The notes: a model not told the origin generated them from the letters alone. A stretch of DNA of 58,146 bases from Exiguobacterium sp. AM39-5BH (GCF_003467445.1 NZ_QSGS01000011.1:1-58146); one strand, 5' to 3'; shown: positions 38,654 to 49,144, counted from the first letter of the stretch. Numbers and translations: made by a program.

Positions 38654-40036
38654 TTAGCCTAAGATGATTGATTCTTTCGGATAATTGTACATCCGCTTCG
38701 GCTGTCTTCGCTGTAAAATCAAAATAAATGCGATGACGCCAATTCGACCGATAAACATTAAGATTGTGAGCACCCACTTGCCGATGTTACTAAATTCTGC
38801 CGACAGACCGACCGATAAGCCGGTCGTCCCGAATGCCGAGCACGCCTCGAACAAGATGCGAGTGAGTGATGCGTCTTCAAAGAAGGCGAGCACCATGACC
38901 CCCGTGAGCAGGACAGCGAGTGACACCGTGATGATGACGAACGCTTTCCAAATATCCTCGAGCACAATTTCGCGTCCGAAAATTTTGATGGACGAGTCCC
39001 CGCGAATGAACGCGATGACCCCGAGCACGGCGACGGCGAACGTCGTCGTTCGAATCCCCCCGCCGACCGAAGAGGGTGACGCTCCAATAAACATTAAAAT
39101 CGACAGCAACAACATACTGCCTTCGGAGAACAAATTGACATCGACCGTTGTCAATCCCCCATTTCGTGTCGTCACGGACTGGAACAACGAATCTGAAAGC
39201 GCGAGCCAAAGCGGTAAACCTTTGAACGCATTGTCGTATTCAAACAAGAACAAACCGACAGTCCCGACGGCAATCAATCCGAAAAATGTCGTTACCGTTA
39301 ATTTGGTGAACAACGAGAATCGCCGCGGGAAATTCTCACGTTTACGCATAATCCGGTTCGTCAAATACGTCCGAATTTCAACGAGAACCGGGAAGCCGAT
39401 AGCCCCACCGGTCATGAGCGCAATTTGCGTAAAGATGACGAACGGGTCTTCCCGGAACGGTGCGAGCGAACTGCCGGTAATATCGAACCCCGCGTTCGTC
39501 GTCGCACTGATTGAGCCAAACAGCCCTTGGAGGAACGCTTCTCTGGCCGTATCGAAATAATTTAAATAGTGGACACCGAGCATGATCGCCCCAATCGCTT
39601 CAATCGTAATAACCGTGATGACGATTTCCGCAATATACTTCACGATTCCTGACATCGACGTCTGGTTTTGGTCACGTAAAATCAGCTGACGTTCACGAAA
39701 TCCGATGCGTTTCCCGAGCAAAATCCACATGATGACATGCAGACTAATGAGACCGACCCCGCTCACCTGAACGATGAACAAGATAATGAACAGCCCGAAC
39801 GTCGAGAACGTCTCAGTCACGACAATCGGGGTCAATCCGGTGACACTGACGCAGCTGACCGCGAAAAAAACGAGATCGGTAAACGAAATCGTGACACCCG
39901 GCTGCCGTGCGATTGGCAAGGCGAGTAAAATCACTGACAAGATAACGGCCGCGCTATAGATGAGTACGAGTGTCTGTACCGGTGTCAGCTTCCGAAAGAA
40001 CAGCTGTACATTTCGCTTCATAAATTTATCTTGCAT
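38654..40036 (-). CDS. ktrD: Potassium channel subunit KtrB/KtrD
   Basis: Membrane subunit of Ktr K+ uptake, 460 residues with four M1-P-M2 repeats. The pore loops contain SVTGLTP, SATTNAGFD, VTTRNGGLTT and FGTTGLSVG, each with the conserved filter glycine. Start ATG at 40036 follows GAGGAGGGGCG. No ktrA/ktrC cytoplasmic subunit gene lies in the window, as is usual for ktrD. It separates yerC from pcrB, which are adjacent in Bacillus. KtrB versus KtrD cannot be decided by sequence here. Confidence 0.88.
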   Translation of the reverse strand: MQDKFMKRNVQLFFRKLTPVQTLVLIYSAAVILSVILLALPIARQPGVTISFTDLVFFAVSCVSVTGLTPIVVTETFSTFGLFIILFIVQVSGVGLISLHVIMWILLGKRIGFRERQLILRDQNQTSMSGIVKYIAEIVITVITIEAIGAIMLGVHYLNYFDTAREAFLQGLFGSISATTNAGFDITGSSLAPFREDPFVIFTQIALMTGGAIGFPVLVEIRTYLTNRIMRKRENFPRRFSLFTKLTVTTFFGLIAVGTVGLFLFEYDNAFKGLPLWLALSDSLFQSVTTRNGGLTTVDVNLFSEGSMLLLSILMFIGASPSSVGGGIRTTTFAVAVLGVIAFIRGDSSIKIFGREIVLEDIWKAFVIITVSLAVLLTGVMVLAFFEDASLTRILFEACSAFGTTGLSVGLSAEFSNIGKWVLTILMFIGRIGVIAFILILQRRQPKRMYNYPKESIILG

Positions 40037-40053
40037 CTCGCCCCTCCTCTCCA

Positions 40054-40085
40054 TCAAAAACAAGATGACTCTTACGAGTCACCTT
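40054..40085 (-). terminator. Terminator overlapping the yerC 3' end
   Basis: AAGATGACTC / GAGTCACCTT imperfect stem including the yerC stop codon, with a T run (GTTTTTG) on the minus strand. Confidence 0.65.
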
Positions 40086-40377
40086 CTGATTGTTGTAGAC
40101 GTTCAAGGGCAAGATCATAGCCGCCTGATCCGTAGTTCAAGCAACGCTTGACGCGGGAAATCGTAGCGGTCGAAGCACCTGTCGCTTCTTCAATTTTATG
40201 GTACGTGCTTCCTTCACGAATTTGGCGGGCCACTTCTAACCGCTGGGCGAGCGCCTGCACTTCGTTCACGGTCGCTAAATCTTCAAATAGTTGATAACAG
40301 TCCTCGAGTGTATCGAGCTTCAAAATCGCCTCAAACAGCTGATCGAGCTCTCGTCCTCGTAATTTATCGAGTTGCAT
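40072..40377 (-). CDS. yerC: TrpR-like transcriptional regulator YerC
   Basis: A 101-residue DNA-binding protein of the TrpR/YerC/YecD family. The central LFEDLATVNEVQALAQRLEVARQI and the helix-turn-helix STYHKIEEATGASTATISRVKRCL fill most of the chain. I start at ATG 40377 after GAGAGG; an ATG seven codons earlier has no ribosome site. It lies just downstream of yerA, as in Bacillus (yerB absent here). Target genes are unknown to me. Confidence 0.9.
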   Translation of the reverse strand: MQLDKLRGRELDQLFEAILKLDTLEDCYQLFEDLATVNEVQALAQRLEVARQIREGSTYHKIEEATGASTATISRVKRCLNYGSGGYDLALERLQQSEGDS

Positions 40378-40445
40378 CCGCAAGCATCCTCTCTCCATCG
40401 TACTTCTTTATCATTCTAAAGCACGACCGGCTCGGACTCAACTGT

Positions 40446-42188
40446 TCATCGTAAAATTGCCGGAAATAGTATTTGTTTCTTCATCACTTCGTAAATTCCG
40501 AGTGGTGTGGCCCGGACGTATGGCAAGTGCGTCGACGCCAAGAATAAGAGTGTATAAATCGGGTCTTCGAACTTGTACCCGCGTGCGAGTAGCTCAACCC
40601 GCAACACTTCTTCTTGTACAATCAGTTGTTCGACCGGTTCCTTCGACGTCATCCCACAGAGCGGGAGCGGGATTTCTGCGACGATTTCACCGCGGTCGAC
40701 GAGGACGATGCCACCGCCAAGTTCTTTCATCCGCTCGAACGCCGTCATCATGTCGCGTTTACATTTTCCGAGAATTAAATAGTCGCCGCTAATCGAATAC
40801 GAGCTGACAAGCCCACCGAAGTCGTTGGCGAATCCTTTCAATACCGTATTGAGGCGCCATTTCCCTTCTTTGTCGAGCAGCATGAGGAACGACTCGTTCC
40901 CATCGCGCGGCAACTCATCTTGGCCGGTATCGTGCGAGATTTTGAACAGTTTCATGATGACCGAGTTGACCATATCGAGCCCGACCGGCATGCTGAATGA
41001 TAAGTCGTTCGGCGTCAGTTCGATGTCGACGTCCGTCGATGGCATCAAGGCAAGCGCTGCATCGACTAGCTCGTTCGGAAATTCGGACGTCCCGTCCCGA
41101 TAAATCCATTGTCCTTTGGCGATGACGGCGCTCGGACGTGGCTCATCAATCGCATCAAGAATATTGAGATGGGCGATGCGTCCGGGCGCAATCGAACCGA
41201 GGACATGATCGAGTCCGAAATGTCGTGCCACGTTCAACGAGACGATGCGGTACGCTTCAATCGGAGACAATCCGGCCTCAATCATGATTTTTACGAGTGC
41301 GTCTTGGAGCCCGTCTTGATAAAAGCCTGGCGTCGATCCATCCGTCGTGACCATGAGATGGTCGAACGCCTCGAGTCCGGCGTCGAGCAGACCACGGATG
41401 ATGCCCGGGAGGTCGGGACGGATTGAGGAGTGACGGAGCGTCGTCGTGTAGCCGTGTTCGAGCCGGCAGAGCACTTCTTCGGCCGTCATCGCTTCATGGT
41501 CGCTGTGAACACCCATCAGCGCCATCTTCGTCAACGTCTTCGCCGAGGCACCTGGGAAGTGGCCTTCGACCGGGAGCCCGCACGTCTCCGCATCAAGCAT
41601 CCACTGCAGCATCTCGTCATCGCCTTTCAACGTCCGCGGCCAGGCCGTCAATTCTCCGGCCATGATGACGTCTGGGTGATTGAACCAGGCGTGAATCCGC
41701 TCAGAGTCGACGAGGACACTATCGCGGTCGAGTTCGGTCTGCGTATCGAGACGCGCCCACCAGTATGTGCTCGTCGGAAGTTGTTGCATCGCTTCTAGTT
41801 GCGCAAACGCTTGCTCCTTATTTTGTAAAAAAAGAAGCATGTTGTCATTCACGAGCGTTGTCGTCCCCCGCTCGCCTGCATACTTCGACAGCGTCGCCGG
41901 ATTATAAAGTTGGAATGGATGCGCGTGCGGCTCGATGTAGCCCGGCACGATGTATTTCCCTGACAGATCCACCGTTTCGACGGCGGCTTTCGGTACATCT
42001 GGCCCGACATAGACGATTCGGTCATGCTCGATCCATATGTTTGCTTGTTTCCACTGCTTCACGTACATGTTTAAGTATGTGGCATTCGTCAATACGAGCG
42101 AAGGTGGTCTGACTTGGCTCACGACTTCTAATTGTGACCGAATCATCGCTTTAGACCACGGTGCCCGCGCCGATCGTTTTGGTGGCAT
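40446..42188 (-). CDS. yerA: Adenine deaminase-like amidohydrolase YerA
   Basis: A 580-residue paralogue of Ade, with the same amidohydrolase plan but an altered metal strand, IVPGYIEPHAHPFQLY in place of DSHVHIESS. The rest follows the family: VHSDHEAMTAEE, VTTDGST, GSIAPGRIAHLNIL and a C-terminal domain. Whether it deaminates adenine is uncertain. ATG at 42188 after GGGAGGA. It lies downstream of the pur operon as in Bacillus, and a cre site covers its promoter region. Confidence 0.85.
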   Translation of the reverse strand: MPPKRSARAPWSKAMIRSQLEVVSQVRPPSLVLTNATYLNMYVKQWKQANIWIEHDRIVYVGPDVPKAAVETVDLSGKYIVPGYIEPHAHPFQLYNPATLSKYAGERGTTTLVNDNMLLFLQNKEQAFAQLEAMQQLPTSTYWWARLDTQTELDRDSVLVDSERIHAWFNHPDVIMAGELTAWPRTLKGDDEMLQWMLDAETCGLPVEGHFPGASAKTLTKMALMGVHSDHEAMTAEEVLCRLEHGYTTTLRHSSIRPDLPGIIRGLLDAGLEAFDHLMVTTDGSTPGFYQDGLQDALVKIMIEAGLSPIEAYRIVSLNVARHFGLDHVLGSIAPGRIAHLNILDAIDEPRPSAVIAKGQWIYRDGTSEFPNELVDAALALMPSTDVDIELTPNDLSFSMPVGLDMVNSVIMKLFKISHDTGQDELPRDGNESFLMLLDKEGKWRLNTVLKGFANDFGGLVSSYSISGDYLILGKCKRDMMTAFERMKELGGGIVLVDRGEIVAEIPLPLCGMTSKEPVEQLIVQEEVLRVELLARGYKFEDPIYTLLFLASTHLPYVRATPLGIYEVMKKQILFPAILR

Positions 42189-42238
42189 CGAACCCAATCC
42201 TCCCTTTATCGCCTCGCCATTATTATAAAACAATAATT

Positions 42239-42253
42239 TTGTAAGCGTTTTCT
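42239..42253. promoter_or_regulatory. Candidate cre site in the yerA promoter
   Basis: TTGTAAGCGTTTTCT (plus strand) fits the relaxed cre consensus WTGNAANCGNWNNCW. A TATAAT box for yerA lies about 20 bases downstream on the minus strand (TTTTATAATAATGG, near 42225). Suggests carbon catabolite repression by CcpA. Confidence 0.55.
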
Positions 42254-42336
42254 TTCGTCTGGTTCAAGTTTACCTTTTCTCTGAAAGGCTCGCAAGCTAT
42301 GTTGCCAATTGTAACGAAATTCACATGAATTTCACA

Positions 42337-42366
42337 CAAAAAAGACGTCTCCCGAGGAGACGTCTT
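42337..42366 (-). terminator. Terminator of the GGDEF-EAL gene
   Basis: AAGACGTCTCC / GGAGACGTCTT perfect 11-bp stem with a 3-nt loop, overlapping the stop codon, followed by six Ts on the minus strand. Confidence 0.9.
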
Positions 42367-44660
42367 CACCAATCGTACATCGTGACCGTCTTTTTCAAAT
42401 AATGTTCGAGTTGAGCGAGCGGAACGGGCTTGCTGTAATGATAGCCTTGAATGAGGGAGCTGCTATGTTCGAGCACAAATGCCAGTTGTTCCGGACGTTC
42501 GACCCCTTCGGTGACAATGTCGATTCCGAGCGTCTGGAACGTCTGATATAGCCCTTCGAGCAACGCCCGGTCGAACGTGTTCTCCGGAATCCCTTTGACG
42601 AAGTTTTGGTCGATTTTAATCAAGTCGAGTTGGAGCGACTGTAAAAACGACAGCGACGACGTGCCGACTCCGAAGTCATCGAGCGAGATTTTGACACCGA
42701 TGGCTTTGAGCGATTGAATGAACTGTTGTAGTTCATATAAATTGCCGCCGACTTCGCTCTCGGTGATCTCGACATGGAGACAGTGGGGATCAAATCCCGA
42801 ACTCGTCAACACGCGTTCCAATGAAGCTAAAAACGACCCGTCGGCGATTTGGCGCTTCGACACGTTGATCGAGAGGAACAAGTGATGGTGCGTCACTTGA
42901 TCTTTCATCTCGCGGACGGCCTGTTCGAGTACCCACCGGCCCAAATCGGAGATTAGCCCAAGCTGTTCGGCGACCGGGATGAACAGACCTGGTGAGATTT
43001 GACCTTTGATAGGATGGTTCCAGCGAACGAGCGCCTCGACTCCCCGTACCGCAAACGGACGCGGGGATACAATTGGCTGATAGTATAGCTCGAACTCATC
43101 GTGCTCAAGGGCGTGTCGCAAATCGCGCTCCATCTCAAGCGTCTGTAAGTAGTGGCTCCCATCCTCGATTTCTTGGAACGTGAGTACTCGGTTCTTTCCA
43201 GACAGTTTCGCTTCATGGATGACAACATCGAGACGACCCATCATGATCTCGTACGTATGGTGCGGTTCGGCGCAAGTGAACACGTCGATTCCGATTGTCA
43301 CAGCCATCCCTTTTACCCCGTTGACGTCAGCCCAATCTTTCAAGTCTTTTGTCAAGCGTCGAGCGACCGGTCGCAATTGATCGAACGTCCAACCTGGATG
43401 CACAAGCATGAATTCATCGGCACCGATTCGGGCGACGAATCCGTTTTCTTTATAGAAGCTAAGCCGGGAAGCGATATAGATCAAGACGGCGTCGCCTGTC
43501 CGGTGTCCATATTGGTCGTTAATGCGCCGGAAATCGTCCAAGTCCAAACCGAGGACGCCGATTTGGTCTTGTTTGCCGCGCACGTTCGAGAAATAGTCCT
43601 CGAGCGCTAGCCGGTTCGGGAGCAACGTCAACGCGTCACGGAACGCCCGATCAATTACTTCGGCGCGTGTGTCTTCGAGTGCCGCGAGCACTTCATTTAT
43701 GCTCGTCGCCATCTGTTCAATATCATCGTGGCTGTTCGCGTCACGACTGAGCCGGAGTCGGCTGTCCCGTTCGAGCGTGATCACTTTCAGCTCGCTGACG
43801 ATTTCCATGAGACGCCGAATCACGACACGGTGAATCGTCCATAGCAACGAAAAGAAGAGACCGAGCCCGAGGACGACGAGGGCAATCATTCCGAGCCGCA
43901 ACATCGCCACCGTATTTTGATAATGCGTTTGTTCGACCGTAAACGTTACTTCGAAATCGGACTGTTGAAACACAGTGCCAAGCGGAATCACGACATCAGT
44001 CCCGGCGTCGCCATCCATGATGACCGTCTGATTTTGACGTGCGGGTTGAATCCTTAACGGAATTTTCGTCTGAGCGCTCATATCCGCTACGAACGCCGCG
44101 TCGACGAACTCGAGCATGACGAGCGTACCTTGACTCGGACCGCTCCCGTCACTCCGTAAAATCGGGTGACTGACATACAGCGTCGGACCAAAGTCACTCG
44201 CATAGACGCCGTTTTGCGTATCTTGCTGATTGCTCAAGCGGGAAGTGACCGCCTTGATGATCGCTTGTTGGTCGGCTTTCGACAAAGACATGTCTGTCGA
44301 ACGAAACGCCGAGTAGAAAGCTTCCCCCTCGCTGTCCAAATAGACGATAGCGTTGACGCTCAAGTTCTCGAGCGACTGTTCACTGATGTTACTTTGGATA
44401 TAAGCGGCATTTCGTCGCTGCACGAACGTGTACGTATCATTCCAGACAGCCCAGTCGATGAGTGTGCGTTCGAGTGTGCTCTTCCGATTGGCGAGCGTCT
44501 CAGATACGCTCGCGATTTGACTCTCGACCGTTTGACGATCTTGCTCCATGCTTTTCTCGATGAAATATGGTCGTACCCCAAAAAAGATGACACCGACAAA
44601 TACAATTATATTCACGGCCACCGCAATCATGAGCTTCGTCCGAATGCGCACGTCGACCAC
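42366..44660 (-). CDS. Membrane GGDEF-EAL protein (c-di-GMP turnover)
   Basis: A 764-residue sensor. A membrane helix at about 10-30, an extracellular sensory domain (CHASE4-like; WAVWNDTYTFVQ near 68), a second helix (about 250-275), a HAMP segment, a GGDEF domain whose signature reads RIGADEF (second Gly replaced by Ala), and an EAL domain. The EAL part keeps EALVRWNHP, LYYQPIVS, DDFGVGTSSLSFL and TEGVE, so it is probably an active phosphodiesterase with an impaired or weak cyclase. Start is GTG at 44660 or GTG at 44651; the ribosome site (GGAAGAAGG) favours the second. It follows purD. Confidence 0.88.
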   Translation of the reverse strand: MVDVRIRTKLMIAVAVNIIVFVGVIFFGVRPYFIEKSMEQDRQTVESQIASVSETLANRKSTLERTLIDWAVWNDTYTFVQRRNAAYIQSNISEQSLENLSVNAIVYLDSEGEAFYSAFRSTDMSLSKADQQAIIKAVTSRLSNQQDTQNGVYASDFGPTLYVSHPILRSDGSGPSQGTLVMLEFVDAAFVADMSAQTKIPLRIQPARQNQTVIMDGDAGTDVVIPLGTVFQQSDFEVTFTVEQTHYQNTVAMLRLGMIALVVLGLGLFFSLLWTIHRVVIRRLMEIVSELKVITLERDSRLRLSRDANSHDDIEQMATSINEVLAALEDTRAEVIDRAFRDALTLLPNRLALEDYFSNVRGKQDQIGVLGLDLDDFRRINDQYGHRTGDAVLIYIASRLSFYKENGFVARIGADEFMLVHPGWTFDQLRPVARRLTKDLKDWADVNGVKGMAVTIGIDVFTCAEPHHTYEIMMGRLDVVIHEAKLSGKNRVLTFQEIEDGSHYLQTLEMERDLRHALEHDEFELYYQPIVSPRPFAVRGVEALVRWNHPIKGQISPGLFIPVAEQLGLISDLGRWVLEQAVREMKDQVTHHHLFLSINVSKRQIADGSFLASLERVLTSSGFDPHCLHVEITESEVGGNLYELQQFIQSLKAIGVKISLDDFGVGTSSLSFLQSLQLDLIKIDQNFVKGIPENTFDRALLEGLYQTFQTLGIDIVTEGVERPEQLAFVLEHSSSLIQGYHYSKPVPLAQLEHYLKKTVTMYDW

Positions 44661-44723
44661 CTTCTTCCTTCAATCTACTCCATTATTGTAGAGCAGGAAG
44701 TACGGATTCCCTTCTTTTCGCAT

Positions 44724-44752
44724 GAAAAAAAGGACGGGTTGACCCATCCTTT
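44724..44752 (-). terminator. Terminator of the pur operon
   Basis: AAAGGACGGGT / CCCATCCTTT stem with one mismatch, T run on the minus strand, just after the purD stop. Confidence 0.85.
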
Positions 44753-46004
44753 AAAAAATCTGAGCCAACGCCCGCCCTCCGATATCACGCCGGTAAAACG
44801 TCTGTGGCAAATCAAGTTGTTCGAGTGCCGTATAGACGGCCGTCTTCGCTTCAAGCAACGTCGGTTTCGTCGACGTGAGGACGAACAATCGCCCTCCGTT
44901 ACCGATGATGTGGGTCCCGTCCCGGGTCGTCCCCGCATGAAACACGAGCACATCGTCTGGCAAGTCGCCGAAGCCTGACAGTACCTGACCGGTCGTCGCT
45001 CGATCAGGATAGCCTTCTGCCGCGACGACGACTCCAATCGTATAGCCTTCTACCCATTCAATCGGATACGGTTTTTGGTCCACGACCGCCTCAATGACGC
45101 CGAGGAGAGGAGATGCCAAGTTCGGGAGAATGACCTCGGTCTCGGGATCGCCAAATCGAGCGTTGAACTCGATCACTTTCGGACCATCCGCCGTCAAGAT
45201 GAGGCCCGCATACAAGAACCCTTCGAACGGTGTGCCCCGCTCGACCATCGTCCGCGCCAGCGGGAAGAGGACGCGTTCGACGGCTTCCTTATACACAACG
45301 TCATCCAAGTGAGGCATCGGACTGTAGGCGCCCATGCCGCCCGTGTTCGGTCCTGCGTCTCCGTCATAGGCACGCTTATGATCTTGTGACGTGATCATCG
45401 GGATAACGTGCTCCCCAGAGACGAACGCCATGAGCGAAAACTCTTCTCCATCCAAAAACTCTTCGATGACGACACGTGATTGGTCCCCGAACTTATCGGT
45501 ATCGAAAATATCATGGATGGCTGCTCTCGCCTCTTCAAGTGTGAACGCGACGGTCACCCCTTTACCGGCGGCAAGTCCGTCCGCTTTGACGACGAGCGGT
45601 GCTTCGAGTTGATCGATATGTCGGAGCGCTGACTCGGCGTCGGTGAACGTGTCGTACCCTGCGGTCGGGATATTGGCTTCGCGCATCACTTCTTTCGCGA
45701 ACGCTTTACTGCCTTCAAGCAACGCCGCCGCCTTCGTCGGTCCGAAGATTTTTTGTCCTTGAGCTTGAAACACATCGACGACACCGGCCATGAGGGCCGA
45801 CTCTGGACCAACGATCGTCCAGTCAACCGCCTCGCGTTTCGCAAACTCGACGAGGTCAGAGACATCTGTCTCTTCGATTGGTACACACGTCACGTCGCCC
45901 ATATTAAGATTACCCGGAGCGACGAACACCTCATGTCCGTCTTGTCTCAACTTCCAAGCGAGCGCGTGCTCACGCCCGCCGCGTCCAATGACGAGTACGT
46001 TCAT
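44751..46004 (-). CDS. purD: Phosphoribosylamine-glycine ligase
   Basis: Second step of IMP synthesis, making GAR. A 417-residue ATP-grasp enzyme beginning MNVLVIGRGGREHALAWKL, with VKADGLAAGKGVTVA, PNTGGMGAYSP and FNARFGDPETEVILP. I start at ATG 46004 after GAGGAGCG; a longer frame upstream runs into purH. Last gene of the operon. Confidence 0.96.
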   Translation of the reverse strand: MNVLVIGRGGREHALAWKLRQDGHEVFVAPGNLNMGDVTCVPIEETDVSDLVEFAKREAVDWTIVGPESALMAGVVDVFQAQGQKIFGPTKAAALLEGSKAFAKEVMREANIPTAGYDTFTDAESALRHIDQLEAPLVVKADGLAAGKGVTVAFTLEEARAAIHDIFDTDKFGDQSRVVIEEFLDGEEFSLMAFVSGEHVIPMITSQDHKRAYDGDAGPNTGGMGAYSPMPHLDDVVYKEAVERVLFPLARTMVERGTPFEGFLYAGLILTADGPKVIEFNARFGDPETEVILPNLASPLLGVIEAVVDQKPYPIEWVEGYTIGVVVAAEGYPDRATTGQVLSGFGDLPDDVLVFHAGTTRDGTHIIGNGGRLFVLTSTKPTLLEAKTAVYTALEQLDLPQTFYRRDIGGRALAQIF

Positions 46005-46017
46005 CTTATCGCTCCTC

Positions 46018-47538
46018 TCAATGTTTGAAGTGTCGAACTGACGTGAACACCATCGTGATGCCGTGACGGTTCGCCGCTTCAATCGACTCCTCGTCACGAA
46101 TTGATCCGCCTGGTTGAATGATGGCCGTGATCCCGGCTGCGGCTGCGGCTTCGACCGTGTCCCCCATCGGGAAGAATGCATCGCTACCGAGCGCGGCACC
46201 CGTAGCACGTTCACCTGCTTGTTCGAAAGCGATTTTCGCCGCGCCGACGCGGTTCATCTGTCCCGCTCCGATGCCGATTGTCGTCTCGTCTTTGGCGACG
46301 ACGATGGCGTTTGATTTCACGTGTTTAACGACACGCCACGCAAGTTTCAAGTCTTCCCATTCAGACGCCGTCGGGCGACGGTCGGTCACGATTTGGCATG
46401 ACGCATCATCGAGTGTGACGTCGTCCCCATCTTGTACGAGCAGACCGCCCGCGACGGCTGTCAAGCGCATCCCTGTCATCTGGCCCATATCAAGCGTCAA
46501 TAACCGAAGATTCTTTTTCTCTTTCAATCGGTCAAGTGCTGCCTCACTAAAGGATGGCGCGATGATGATTTCTAGGAAGATGTTACGGAGGGCCTCTGCC
46601 GTCTCCACATCGACTTCACGGTTCAAGGCGACGATGCCACCGAAAATCGAGACCGGATCGGCCGCATGGGCTCTTGAGAACGCTTGGCTGATTGTCTGTC
46701 CGACAGCGACACCACATGGGTTCATATGTTTGACGACGACCGCTGCCGGCTCCGTCAATTCGCTGAGCGCCTCGAGCGCCGCATTCGTATCTTGGATATT
46801 GTTATATGAGAGTTCTTTGCCATGGAGCTGCTCCGCGTTCGCGAGCGTCATCCCGTGATAGAGCGGCGTCTTATAAAACGCTGCCTGCTGGTGCGGGTTT
46901 TCCCCGTAACGGAGGTCTTGTACTTTCTCATACGTGACCGTGAGCTGTTCCGGGAACGTCTCGCCGATCTGCTGCCCTAAATAGTCGGCAATCAAGGCGT
47001 CATACGCCGCCGTGTGACGGAACGCTTTTGTGGCAAGACGTTGACGTGTTTCGAACGTCGTCCCGCCGGCACGAACCGCTTCGGCCACATGACCGTAGTC
47101 GGCCGGGTCGACGACGACCGTCACGCTGGCATGGTTTTTCGCGGCCGAACGGAGCATGCTTGGTCCGCCGATATCAATATTCTCAATCGCTTCATCATAC
47201 GTCGCGTTCTCTTTCGCAATCGTTTCTTTGAACGGGTACAAGTTGACGACGACATAGTCGATTGGCTCGATGTCGTGGTCTTTCATCTGTTCGACGTGCG
47301 AATCTAAATCGCGGCGTCCGAGAAGTCCGCCATGTACGAGCGGATGGAGCGTCTTCACGCGACCGTCGAGCATCTCTGGGAACGATGTCACTTCCGAGAT
47401 ATTTTTTACGGGAAGACCGGCCGCGATGAGCGCCGCTTCCGTCCCGCCTGTCGAAATGAGTTCGATGCCCGCTTCATGCAACGCCTGCGCGAGCTCGACG
47501 ATTCCTGTTTTATCTGACACACTCAGTAATGCTCTCAC
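46018..47538 (-). CDS. purH: Bifunctional AICAR transformylase/IMP cyclohydrolase
   Basis: Last two steps to IMP, 506 residues. The N-terminal MGS-like cyclohydrolase domain opens [15 protein letters not shown] and has DGRVKTLHP; the transformylase half carries [13 protein letters not shown] and [12 protein letters not shown]. It starts with GTG, overlapping the purN stop (GTGA). Confidence 0.96.
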   Translation of the reverse strand: MRALLSVSDKTGIVELAQALHEAGIELISTGGTEAALIAAGLPVKNISEVTSFPEMLDGRVKTLHPLVHGGLLGRRDLDSHVEQMKDHDIEPIDYVVVNLYPFKETIAKENATYDEAIENIDIGGPSMLRSAAKNHASVTVVVDPADYGHVAEAVRAGGTTFETRQRLATKAFRHTAAYDALIADYLGQQIGETFPEQLTVTYEKVQDLRYGENPHQQAAFYKTPLYHGMTLANAEQLHGKELSYNNIQDTNAALEALSELTEPAAVVVKHMNPCGVAVGQTISQAFSRAHAADPVSIFGGIVALNREVDVETAEALRNIFLEIIIAPSFSEAALDRLKEKKNLRLLTLDMGQMTGMRLTAVAGGLLVQDGDDVTLDDASCQIVTDRRPTASEWEDLKLAWRVVKHVKSNAIVVAKDETTIGIGAGQMNRVGAAKIAFEQAGERATGAALGSDAFFPMGDTVEAAAAAGITAIIQPGGSIRDEESIEAANRHGITMVFTSVRHFKH

Positions 47539-48113
47539 TTGAAAACCTCCTGTTGGATAAACACTTGTTGTAGTACGTGCGGATAGAGCTGATGCTCGAC
47601 CGCTTGGATGCGTCTTGCCGCTTCGGCCGCATCACAGCCTGCGATGGCGACGTCTTGTTGGGCGATGATTGGTCCCGTATCCATCCCGGCATCGACGTAA
47701 TGAACGGTGACACCGCTCGTCGGCACGTTCGCCGCGAGCGCCTGACCGATGGCGTCTTTTCCAGGGAACGCCGGTAAGAGCGACGGATGGATGTTGATAA
47801 TACGGTTCGGATATGCTGACAGCAATACGTCCCCAATCAACCGCATATACCCGGCCAAGACGATATAGTCGGCGCCGAGCGTCTGTAACAAGACGAGAAT
47901 CTCTTGTTCGAATTCCGCTTTTGACGCATATGCCTTCGGTTCGAACGAGAAGCTCGCGATGTTGAACCGATCCGCCCGCTCGAGTACTTTCGCTTCTGGT
48001 TTGTCCGTGACGAGCAGGACACATTCCCCTGACAAGTCGCCTCGGTCGATGGCTTGCCAAATCGCTTCGGCGTTGCTACCGGACCCGGAGGCGAAGATGG
48101 CAAACTTTTTCAC
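47535..48113 (-). CDS. purN: GAR formyltransferase (folate-dependent)
   Basis: Formylates GAR using 10-formyl-THF. 192 residues, with [12 protein letters not shown] at the start, the catalytic [13 protein letters not shown] (Asn, His) and [17 protein letters not shown] start overlapping the purM stop by four bases. Confidence 0.95.
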   Translation of the reverse strand: MKKFAIFASGSGSNAEAIWQAIDRGDLSGECVLLVTDKPEAKVLERADRFNIASFSFEPKAYASKAEFEQEILVLLQTLGADYIVLAGYMRLIGDVLLSAYPNRIINIHPSLLPAFPGKDAIGQALAANVPTSGVTVHYVDAGMDTGPIIAQQDVAIAGCDAAEAARRIQAVEHQLYPHVLQQVFIQQEVFK

Positions 48114-49144
48114 TGGTCGACCCCCATGATGCGGACGCCCGGTTTGGCTTCAACTTTCCCGATACGGTGCGACGTCTCTCCGGCGCGTTCGAGTGCGGCT
48201 TCGACGACTTCGACATCTTCAGGCCGGACCGTGATCATGAAGCCGATGCCCATATTGAATACGTTGAACATCTCTTGTTTCGAGACGTGCCCGACTTGCT
48301 CGAGCCAGTCGAACACGGGCAGGCTCGGCCAATTCGAGGCATCGAATGTGACACCGAGGCCTTCCGGCAGCATGCGTGGCACATTCTCGTAAAAACCGCC
48401 GCCCGTGATGTGGGCCATGCCTTGGACACGCCCCGTCGCGATGGCCGCTTTCGCAGCTTCGGAATAGATGCGTGTCGGCAACAAAAGGGCGTTCCCGAGC
48501 GTCGTATCGAGCATGGCGATCTCATCAGTGTAGGCGAGCCCTTGCGACTCGACGATATGGCGGACGAGCGAGAATCCGTTCGAATGGACACCTGATGATG
48601 CTAAACCTAGGACGATGTCCCCCGCTTCGATTGTCCGTCCATCGATCAGTGCTTCCTTCTCGACGACACCGACGGCGAATCCAGCGATATCGTACTCGCC
48701 GTCCGGATACATACCCGGCATCTCGGCCGTCTCGCCTCCGACGAGGGCACAGCCCGCTTGGACGCAACCTTCGGCGACCCCTGCGACGATGCGCTCAAGT
48801 TTGGCCGGTTCTGCCTTGCCGGTCGCGATATAGTCTAAGAAATAAAGCGGTTCGGCCCCGTGGACGAGACAGTCGTTGACACACATCGCCACACAGTCAA
48901 TTCCAATCGTATCATGTTGGTCGAGCGCGAACGCGAGTTTGAGTTTCGTGCCGACCCCATCCGTTCCGCTGACGAGAATCGGATGTTTCAACTGCATCGA
49001 GCCGAGGTCGATCATCGCCCCAAAACTGCCGAGCCCGGTCATCACTTCTGGACGCATCGTCCGTGCAACGTGACGCTTCATGCGTGATACTGCTTCATAG
49101 CCTGCTTCTAAATTCACACCCGCTTGTTCATATCTTAAACTCAT
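48110..49144 (-). CDS. purM: AIR synthase
   Basis: Cyclises FGAM to AIR with ATP. 344 residues; GTDGVGTKLKLA near 57, VHGAEPLYFLDYI, LVGGETAEMPGMY and ITGGGFYENVPRML are all family motifs. Start ATG after AGGGGGACTG, 12 bases behind purF. Confidence 0.96.
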   Translation of the reverse strand: MSLRYEQAGVNLEAGYEAVSRMKRHVARTMRPEVMTGLGSFGAMIDLGSMQLKHPILVSGTDGVGTKLKLAFALDQHDTIGIDCVAMCVNDCLVHGAEPLYFLDYIATGKAEPAKLERIVAGVAEGCVQAGCALVGGETAEMPGMYPDGEYDIAGFAVGVVEKEALIDGRTIEAGDIVLGLASSGVHSNGFSLVRHIVESQGLAYTDEIAMLDTTLGNALLLPTRIYSEAAKAAIATGRVQGMAHITGGGFYENVPRMLPEGLGVTFDASNWPSLPVFDWLEQVGHVSKQEMFNVFNMGIGFMITVRPEDVEVVEAALERAGETSHRIGKVEAKPGVRIMGVDQ

